Assembly: GCA_022013395.1 (NCBI GenBank)
Contig: JAKLQL010000197.1
Location: 1 to 5,769, forward strand
Source: Acetobacterium sp.
GTDB lineage: Bacteria > Bacillota > Clostridia > Eubacteriales > Eubacteriaceae
Direction of reading: 5' to 3'
DNA length: 5,769 nt
Under the pieces are notes generated by a model. That model did not search any database. It was not told the origin of the DNA and was given only the letters and a program-made list of their open reading frames with translations. Shown piece by piece: positions 1 to 5,769 of the stretch. The position numbers were made by a program, and so were the translations under genes. The number at the start of each line of letters is the position of its first letter. Position 1 is the stretch's first letter.

Positions 1-13
1 AATAAACAAAAAG

Positions 14-20
14 GGAAGGA
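14..20 (+). promoter_or_regulatory. Ribosome binding site of the surface-protein gene
   Basis: The purine-rich GGAAGGA matches the anti-Shine-Dalgarno core and ends 5 nt before the ATG at 26. A second ATG at 21-23 abuts the site with no spacing and meets a TGA after two codons (ATG TCA TGA), so the site supports the start at 26. No promoter can be assigned because only 25 bases precede the start. A TAA at 3-5, in a different frame, could be the end of an upstream gene, but nothing visible confirms this. Confidence 0.8.
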
Positions 21-25
21 ATGTC

Positions 26-2347
26 ATGAAAAAGAACTCGATTATCTCCATTATTATTATCCTACTTATCCTCCTTACCGCCATTTTGTTTGTTCGCGGC
101 TGTAGCCAAGAAGGAAGCGAAATGAAAAACTACAATGTAGCGGGGACATACACCGAAACATCCACGTATCAAAATGCTGAAATTTCGGTTTCCGGTGTAA
201 ATATTGAAAACGCGACCTATACCGGTAACGTTTCAATTACCGATGCCGTTGTCGATGGTGATATCCGTCTGACAAACTCCGCAGTGCAAGGCGAATTGCT
301 GGTAAAAGGAGGCGGCACCATTTACTTAGATGGCGGTTCTTACCAAAATATCACCCTGGAAAAACAGGACGTGAAGCTTGTTTTACTGGGCGAGGTTGCG
401 GTCGAAAACCTCACCATCCGGTCAGCTGCTACTGTGGTCGTCGATAATCAGAGTAAGGTAAAAAACCTGAACGTTGAAAAAACAGCCAGTCGGACCTCGA
501 TTACCACCCAGGCGAATGGTACCATTGAAAACATCCAGTCCCGTGGTATCAGCGATATTGTGCTGAATACACCGGCTAAATTGGTTGGTTTTGGCCCCAA
601 TGCTGGCGGTTCAACCCTGGTGACCAATGCGATTGTCGATAAAATTGTCGCTGAGTCGAAGATTGTGTTAACACTTAATGCTAATGTTGGTTCCTTATTG
701 TTAACCAGTACCGGCGAAGGTACCAGTATCACCCTTGGAAACAATGCTGTGATTGCATCCCTCGGCACTGAGACCCGAGTCGAAATTAAGGGTGAAGGCT
801 CTGTCACCAGTGCCACCACCAATGATATCTTAAACATTACTGGTACCATTACTCCGGATGTGGTTTATCTTACCACCAAACCAGTCGTCACCGATCCCAA
901 TGGCGGAATGACGATTTCAACGAATACCAGCCGAACTGCTAATTCCACCGGTAGCTCAAGTTCAAGTTCCAGCTGGTTTTCAGAGGATTCCAGTTCCGGT
1001 ACTATCATTAATTCAAAATACGATGCACCACCTCTTAACCCGGTTGATCCAACCCCAACCCCAACCCCAACCCCACCTAGTCCACCCGCAAATATTGCCG
1101 TAACGGGTATCCAGGTGACACCAGTCGAAGCAGATGTGATTATGGGTAATACCTTAAAACTGAACGCTGTTGTTTTCCCTGAGAATGCCTCAAACCAAAC
1201 CGTTTTATGGGAATCGTCCAATCCCAGCGTTGCAACAGTAACCAACGGTGTGGTCACCCCAGTTTCCAATGGCGAGGTTACCATTACCGCTCGAACTCAG
1301 GACGGTGATAAAACAGATACCAGTAAGGTTACCGTTAAAACAAATATATCTGCCGTCACGATGATTAACACGATTAACGCAGTGAATAACAGCATCGCCG
1401 AAACCGTTGCTTATGATAGCAGCTACAGCTTGCCAGTTGTAGTTATTGTCCAAGGCTTTAGCAGTGAAATATTCCCTTGTACCGTTAACTGGTCGCCGAA
1501 TACAGTTGATCCAAAAAAGGTTGGTGAAACGACCTATACTGGCACGCTTGTGATGCCAGCCGGATACGTAAATCTCAACAACATTCAGCCCAGCATTGTT
1601 CTGACAGTCCAAGCTCAGCCAGTTATTACTGCCAGTTCTGCGCTGTCTTCCCAACGAATATACTTAAATGATGACCCTGCTCCAGTTTTTGTGGAGGCAA
1701 GTGTTACCGAAGATAAGGTCCTGACCTATCAATGGTCTCAACGGATTGGCGATGTTGAAACCCCCTTGCCGGAGGTTACCGGACCAATCTACGACCCACC
1801 AGTTTCAACAACACCGGGCACCGTCTATTACAATTGTATAATTACATCAGAAAATGCTGTCCCAGTTACGGTTTTAGCCGGTATTGTTGTTACGAGTGCC
1901 GAACCCGTTGATCCAAATGTTACACCTGATGAAACTGCTTCAGTCGCTCCGGTTGTAGCAACGGGTTTATCAGAAAAGCCAACAATCACTTCTCAACCAA
2001 CCAGCATTTCACAACTTACCGGTGTGGCTCTAGCAGCCAGTTTAGCTCAGGCGACCAATACCGCTCAGGCGGCTCTCGGTTCACCCAAAACTGAGTCCAT
2101 CCCAGCCGCCTTCTCAGTGGAAGCCAGTATCACTGATGGCGGCACGTTGACCTACCAGTGGTTTGAAAGTAAAAGTCTGATCAATGCCGATGGCACCGCC
2201 ATTGCTGGTGCCACCAACAAAACTTTGGATGTGGATGCTTCCGGTCCGGCCGGAACCACCTATTACTATGTCGAAATCACCAATACCAAAGAAGGCTGCT
2301 TACCAGAAACAACCGTCAGCCTCCCTGTCTTGTTCACCGTTGTTTAA
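26..2347 (+). CDS. Anchored surface protein: predicted beta-solenoid region, Ser/Pro-Thr linker and bacterial Ig-like (Big_2) domains
   Basis: This is a complete 773-residue gene of unknown function, exported and probably displayed on the cell surface. Residues 1-25 are KK followed by a long Ile/Leu stretch ending VRG before Cys26. This is either a lipoprotein signal with an atypical Arg at -2 or an uncleaved membrane anchor. Residues about 45-275 are short Val/Thr/Asn/Gly-rich repeats (for example NVSITDAVVDGDI, ELLVKGGGTIYLDGG) resembling the solenoid-like regions of Firmicute envelope proteins. A Ser-rich stretch (307-324, seven consecutive Ser at 310-316) and a Pro-Thr linker (340-354) lead to a clear Big_2 domain (about 358-438, with WESSNPSVATV). 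A Big_4-like module follows (about 445-530). Two Ig-like modules share LTYQW and YY core strands (about 532-624 and 651-773). There is no enzyme motif, SLH domain or complete sortase signal. Adhesion or an envelope-structural role is inference. The gene converges on pyruvate carboxylase. Confidence 0.88.
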   Translation: MKKNSIISIIIILLILLTAILFVRGCSQEGSEMKNYNVAGTYTETSTYQNAEISVSGVNIENATYTGNVSITDAVVDGDIRLTNSAVQGELLVKGGGTIYLDGGSYQNITLEKQDVKLVLLGEVAVENLTIRSAATVVVDNQSKVKNLNVEKTASRTSITTQANGTIENIQSRGISDIVLNTPAKLVGFGPNAGGSTLVTNAIVDKIVAESKIVLTLNANVGSLLLTSTGEGTSITLGNNAVIASLGTETRVEIKGEGSVTSATTNDILNITGTITPDVVYLTTKPVVTDPNGGMTISTNTSRTANSTGSSSSSSSWFSEDSSSGTIINSKYDAPPLNPVDPTPTPTPTPPSPPANIAVTGIQVTPVEADVIMGNTLKLNAVVFPENASNQTVLWESSNPSVATVTNGVVTPVSNGEVTITARTQDGDKTDTSKVTVKTNISAVTMINTINAVNNSIAETVAYDSSYSLPVVVIVQGFSSEIFPCTVNWSPNTVDPKKVGETTYTGTLVMPAGYVNLNNIQPSIVLTVQAQPVITASSALSSQRIYLNDDPAPVFVEASVTEDKVLTYQWSQRIGDVETPLPEVTGPIYDPPVSTTPGTVYYNCIITSENAVPVTVLAGIVVTSAEPVDPNVTPDETASVAPVVATGLSEKPTITSQPTSISQLTGVALAASLAQATNTAQAALGSPKTESIPAAFSVEASITDGGTLTYQWFESKSLINADGTAIAGATNKTLDVDASGPAGTTYYYVEITNTKEGCLPETTVSLPVLFTVV
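1049..1075 (+). repeat. CCAACC hexamer array encoding the Pro-Thr linker; G-quadruplex motif on the - strand
   Basis: Four and a half perfect copies of the hexamer CCAACC encode alternating Pro-Thr (residues about 342-350) between the solenoid region and the first Ig domain. C4 tracts lie at 1053-1056, 1059-1062, 1065-1068 and 1071-1074, each separated by AA. The - strand therefore reads GGGG four times with TT loops, a textbook intramolecular G-quadruplex motif identical in unit to ciliate telomere repeats. A gain or loss of units would change linker length by two residues without shifting the frame. The repeat is seen directly; folding and length variation are inference. Confidence 0.9.
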
Positions 2348-2361
2348 TATATAAACCAACT

Positions 2362-2404
2362 AAAAAGAAGTGATCCTCCAGATTTAGAGGATCACTTCTT
2401 TTTT
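2362..2404. terminator. Bidirectional rho-independent terminator between convergent genes
   Basis: A perfect 17-bp inverted repeat pairs 2362-2378 with 2387-2403 around an 8-nt loop (CAGATTTA, 2379-2386). The GC-containing core is GAAGTGATCCTC with its complement. On the + strand the core stem is followed by TTTTTT (2399-2404), 14 nt after the surface-protein stop codon begins its 3' flank. On the - strand the same stem is followed by TTTTT (complement of 2362-2366), about 50 nt beyond the carboxylase stop. One element can therefore end transcription from both sides. The rest of the 105-bp gap (2405-2452) is AT-rich with nothing else recognisable. Confidence 0.93.
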
Positions 2405-2452
2405 ATAAATAATTCTTTCTCATTTGTTTTTTAATTATTTTTTGATAAATGC

Positions 2453-5400
2453 TTATTCCATTTCAACGATTAATTCGCCGGATTGGACGCTTTGCCCTTC
2501 AGAAACGTAAATTCGTTTAACGGTGCCATCTTCGCTGGCCACCATTTCAGTTTCCATCTTCATGGCTTCAACAATATCCAGAGCCTGATTTTGTTTAACG
2601 GCTTCGCCTTCGTTGACTAGAACTTTTAGAACCGTTCCGGGAATACCAGAGCCGATTTGTTTTGAATTTTTGGGATCAGCCTTTAGCATGGTCACTTTCT
2701 GTTTTGCTGAAAGGCTGCGTTTATCTTCAACATAGATTTCTCGTCGGAAACCATCCACTTCAAACATCACCGGACACATCCCCTCGTCATTTGGCAAGCC
2801 AATATTAACCAGTTTGATGATAAAGCGTTTCCCTTTAGATACTTCCACATCGATGACTTCGCCCACTTTTAAACCATAGAAGAAAGCGTGGCTTTCCATT
2901 CGCATGAAATCGCCATATTCCTGGAGGAACTCGACATACTCTTTCATCACCTTTGGATACAGGGCAACACTTAATACTTCCCGATCACTCAGTTCGCAGC
3001 CAAATTCTTCTTTAAAATCCCGTTTTATTTTATCAAAATCTTCATCCGGCAACAACGCCCCCGGACGAACGGTAATCGGTTCAACGCCTTTTAAAACAAT
3101 TTTCTGAAGTTCCGGGTCAAATCCGCCTTCCGGCTGACCAATCATACCCTTGTAGAAATCTACAACGGAGTCCGGGTAGGATAATTCTTTGCCCTTTGTT
3201 TTAATGTTATCCACAGTCAGATCATTCTGAACCATGAAGATTGCTAAATCACCGACAGTTTTCGATGATGGGGTTACCTTGACAATATCACCCAGCATCA
3301 AGTTAGCTTCCATATATTTTTCTTTTACTTCTCTGAATTTATGGCCTAATCCAAAGCTTTCCACCTGAGCCCGCAGATTTGAATATTGCCCGCCTGGTAT
3401 TTCCAGTTTGTAAATCTCGGTAGATCCGGATTTCAGTTCGGATTCAAACTTGCTGTAGACCTGTCGGGTTGTCCCCCAATAATCTGATAAAATTTGCAGT
3501 TCGTCTTCATTTAAACCAGTATCTCTGGGGGTATTTTTCAATGCTGCCACAATCGAATTAAGCGCTGGCTGGGAGGTTAGACCACTGATGCCGTTAAGTG
3601 CCGCATCAGCAATATCGGCTCCGGCCATTTGACCAAACAGTACGGTGGCAACGCCATTTCCGGTGGTATCATGGGTATGAAGGTGGATCGGCATACTGAC
3701 CTCAGCTTTTAAGGCTTCAATCAGTTTATAGGCAGCCCCTGGTTTTAGTAAACCGGACATATCCTTAATGGCTAGAATATGGGCCCCGGTTTTTTCAATT
3801 TCATGCGCCATTCGGACATAGTAATCCAGATTGTATTTGGTTCGGGAGGTGTCTAAAATATCTCCGGTATAACAGATGCTGACTTCAGCAATCTTATCAG
3901 TTTTTAAAACCTCATCGATGGAAATCTTCATGCCATCCATCCAGTTGAGGGAGTCAAAAATACGGAAGATGTCAATTCCGCTTTTGGCAGCTTCCTGAAC
4001 AAAGGCACGGATCACATTATCTGGATAATTCTTGTAACCAACTGCATTGGCACCCCGCAGGAGCATCTGGAATAAAATGTTGGGTACCCGTTTTCGCAGT
4101 TCATCCAGACGTCGCCATGGCGATTCTTTCAGGAACCGATAAGAAACATCGAAGGTTGCGCCTCCCCACATTTCAAGAGCAAACAGATCCGGTACCAGCG
4201 CTGCCGTTTCGCGGGCAATCTTAATCATATCCCGCCTTCGCACCCGGGTGGCAGCGATGGATTGATGAGCATCACGGAAGGTGGTGTCACAAAGCAACAA
4301 CTTATCCTGTTCTTTGATCCATTTAACCAGACCGTCTGGTCCCCGTTCATCCAGTATTTGTTTGGTGCCGACAAAATTAGTATCCACCGGTATGGAGGGA
4401 ATATAAGGTTCATCAAAATCCGGTTTGTTCCCGAAGGTTTCATTAACGATGATATTACCAAAGTACTTAAGCACCGTGGAGGCTTCACTTTTCTGATCTT
4501 CGATCTCAAACAATTCCGGATGATCATCAATAAACTTGGTATCACATTTTCCATTGATAAAGGTCGGGTGCTGCAAGACATTGATCAGAAAATCTTTATT
4601 CGTCTGAACGCCTTCAATCTTCATTTCTTTGAGTCCCCGTACGGCTTTACGGCGAGCATCTTCAAAGGTTCTGGAGAACGAGGTACTCTTGACTAAAAGA
4701 CTGTCGTAATAAGGGGTAATTTCCGCTCCAGTAAAACCATTACCGCCATCCAGTCGGATTCCAAAACCGCTTCCAGTTCGATAAACATCTAAACGGCCGG
4801 TATCCGGCATAAAGTGATTCTTAGGATCCTCGGTGGTGATTCGGCATTGGATTGATGCGCCCCGGGTTTCGATGGCATCCTGACTCGGAATCCCGATTTC
4901 TTCTGAATCTAAGCGCAAACCCTGAGCAATTAAAATCTGGGACTGAACCAGATCGATGCCGGTGACCAGTTCAGTGACGGTGTGCTCTACCTGAATACGA
5001 GGGTTCATTTCGATAAAATAGTGATCGCCCTTTTTATCAACCAGAAACTCAATCGTTCCGGCGTTACGGTAATTGACTTCTTTGGCCAGTTTAATAGCAT
5101 CCCTGCAGATCGCTTGGCGCTGTTCGTCATTAATACTTAAGGATGGAGTAAATTCGACAATTTTCTGGTGGCGTCGCTGGATGGAACAGTCCCGTTCGAA
5201 GAGATGGACCACATTGCCATGATTATCCCCCAGAATCTGAACCTCAATGTGTTTCGGTTCTTCCAGATATTTTTCAACAAAAATGGTTCCGTCACCAAAT
5301 GCCTTGGTTGCTTCGCTGGTTGCTGAATGGAATTCTTTTAGCAAGTCTTTTTCATCCCGAACAATTCGCATGCCGCGACCGCCGCCGCCGGCTGCTGCCT

Positions 5401-5769
5401 TTAAGATAATTGGATAACCGGCCTTTTGGGCAAACTCAATCGCTTCTGCATCCGAGGTGATCGGTTTTTCAACTCCGGGTATGGTTGGCACGTTGACACT
5501 TTTGGCGACAATTTTTGATTGGATCTTATCGCCCATTTTTTCCATCATTTCATGGGTTGGTCCAATAAAGACAATCTCTTCCTCTTCACATCGCTTTGCA
5601 AAAAGTGGGTTTTCCGAAAGAAAACCATAACCGGGATGGATGGCATCAACTTCTTTTTTCTTAGCCAGTGTAATAATCTTGTCCATATCCAGATAGGCTT
5701 CGACAGGACCGGTGGTTCCGGTAATCAGATAAGACTCATCCGCCTTGGTTCTAAACAGAGATAGTTTAT
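2453..5769 (-). CDS. pyc: Pyruvate carboxylase (biotin-dependent, single chain), N-terminus cut off by the window edge
   Basis: This cytoplasmic enzyme carboxylates pyruvate to oxaloacetate using ATP and bicarbonate, feeding anaplerosis and gluconeogenesis. The frame stays open to the edge with family-like sequence (LFRTKADESYL), so the Met codon at 5684-5686 is internal. I see 1104 codons; the family is about 1145-1150, so roughly 40 residues are missing. Numbering visible codons from the edge, the biotin carboxylase domain shows HPGYGFLSEN (44-53), the ATP-grasp loop KAAAGGGGRGM (123-133), HQK (Lys202), EMNPRIQVEH (Glu253, Asn255, Arg257, Glu261) and Arg309. The carboxyltransferase domain shows DTTFRDAHQS (494-503, metal Asp499), the carbamylated-lysine motif AIKDMSG (Lys668), HTH metal ligands (697, 699) and VTPSSK (831-836). 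The C-terminal biotinyl domain has EAMKM with Lys1070 (nt 2558-2560), 34 residues from the end. All key residues are intact. The promoter and start lie outside the window. Confidence 0.97.
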   Translation of the reverse strand, partial: KLSLFRTKADESYLITGTTGPVEAYLDMDKIITLAKKKEVDAIHPGYGFLSENPLFAKRCEEEEIVFIGPTHEMMEKMGDKIQSKIVAKSVNVPTIPGVEKPITSDAEAIEFAQKAGYPIILKAAAGGGGRGMRIVRDEKDLLKEFHSATSEATKAFGDGTIFVEKYLEEPKHIEVQILGDNHGNVVHLFERDCSIQRRHQKIVEFTPSLSINDEQRQAICRDAIKLAKEVNYRNAGTIEFLVDKKGDHYFIEMNPRIQVEHTVTELVTGIDLVQSQILIAQGLRLDSEEIGIPSQDAIETRGASIQCRITTEDPKNHFMPDTGRLDVYRTGSGFGIRLDGGNGFTGAEITPYYDSLLVKSTSFSRTFEDARRKAVRGLKEMKIEGVQTNKDFLINVLQHPTFINGKCDTKFIDDHPELFEIEDQKSEASTVLKYFGNIIVNETFGNKPDFDEPYIPSIPVDTNFVGTKQILDERGPDGLVKWIKEQDKLLLCDTTFRDAHQSIAATRVRRRDMIKIARETAALVPDLFALEMWGGATFDVSYRFLKESPWRRLDELRKRVPNILFQMLLRGANAVGYKNYPDNVIRAFVQEAAKSGIDIFRIFDSLNWMDGMKISIDEVLKTDKIAEVSICYTGDILDTSRTKYNLDYYVRMAHEIEKTGAHILAIKDMSGLLKPGAAYKLIEALKAEVSMPIHLHTHDTTGNGVATVLFGQMAGADIADAALNGISGLTSQPALNSIVAALKNTPRDTGLNEDELQILSDYWGTTRQVYSKFESELKSGSTEIYKLEIPGGQYSNLRAQVESFGLGHKFREVKEKYMEANLMLGDIVKVTPSSKTVGDLAIFMVQNDLTVDNIKTKGKELSYPDSVVDFYKGMIGQPEGGFDPELQKIVLKGVEPITVRPGALLPDEDFDKIKRDFKEEFGCELSDREVLSVALYPKVMKEYVEFLQEYGDFMRMESHAFFYGLKVGEVIDVEVSKGKRFIIKLVNIGLPNDEGMCPVMFEVDGFRREIYVEDKRSLSAKQKVTMLKADPKNSKQIGSGIPGTVLKVLVNEGEAVKQNQALDIVEAMKMETEMVASEDGTVKRIYVSEGQSVQSGELIVEME

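Noticed and set aside
21..29. Two-codon ORF ATG TCA TGA overlapping the surface-protein start, as a translational regulator
   Set aside because: The ribosome binding site directly abuts this ATG with no spacing, so initiation there is unlikely; the overlap is probably chance.
953..973. Seven-Ser run as a slippage-prone (phase-variable) nucleotide tract
   Set aside because: The serines use mixed AGC/TCA/AGT/TCC codons and not a uniform repeat, so slippage is unlikely; it reads as an ordinary flexible linker.
448..1654. Open frames on the - strand (448-849, 865-1284, 1205-1654) antisense to the surface protein
   Set aside because: They lie within a clear coding gene and have low-complexity translations mirroring its Val/Thr/Pro codons. 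Nothing in them is recognisable as a protein family, so they are shadows of the sense gene.
2300..2314. LPETT near the C-terminus of the surface protein as a sortase signal
   Set aside because: The final Gly of LPXTG is Thr here, only ten residues follow, and there is no full hydrophobic span or basic tail. It looks like part of the last strand of the terminal Ig-like module.
5684..5686. ATG on the - strand as the start of pyruvate carboxylase
   Set aside because: The frame is open upstream to the window edge and encodes conserved family sequence (LFRTKADESYL, GPVEAYLD), so this Met is internal and the true start lies beyond the window.
2904..5764. Open frames inside pyruvate carboxylase in other frames (2904-3107 +, 4225-4581 -, 4262-4696 +, 5519-5764 +)
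   Set aside because: They overlap highly conserved enzyme sequence, and their translations show no domain or credible function.

Overview
The window suggests a Gram-positive, low- to moderate-GC Firmicute of the clostridial type. The evidence is a single-chain pyruvate carboxylase whose wording resembles clostridial and acetogen versions, a strong AGGA-type ribosome binding site, and a multi-Ig surface protein with an N-terminal membrane or lipid anchor. An anaerobe of the Eubacteriaceae (Acetobacterium-like) would fit, but this is an impression from memory and was not tested by a search.

There are two genes, facing each other. On the + strand (26-2347) is a complete 773-residue secreted, surface-anchored protein. 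It has a hydrophobic N-terminal anchor with a possible lipobox Cys26, then a Val/Thr/Asn-rich repetitive region that probably forms a beta-solenoid. A Ser-rich and Pro-Thr linker follows, then a bacterial Ig-like (Big_2) domain and about three further Ig-like modules. Its function is unknown; it looks like an adhesin or cell-envelope structural protein. The Pro-Thr linker is encoded by a CCAACC hexamer array that places a perfect four-tract G-quadruplex motif, (GGGGTT)3GGGG, on the template strand.

Positions 2348-2452 are a short AT-rich intergenic stretch. It contains one long perfect inverted repeat with U-tracts on both sides, which should act as a shared bidirectional terminator for the two converging genes.

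On the - strand, from 2453 to the right edge, is pyruvate carboxylase, which lacks only its extreme N-terminus because the window ends. The biotin carboxylase, carboxyltransferase, allosteric/tetramerisation and biotinyl domains are all present with their key catalytic residues. It makes oxaloacetate from pyruvate for anaplerosis and gluconeogenesis.

The two genes show no evident functional link. I see no RNA genes, mobile elements, CRISPR arrays or defence systems. Apart from the surface protein's architecture and its G-quadruplex array, this is an ordinary chromosomal region.
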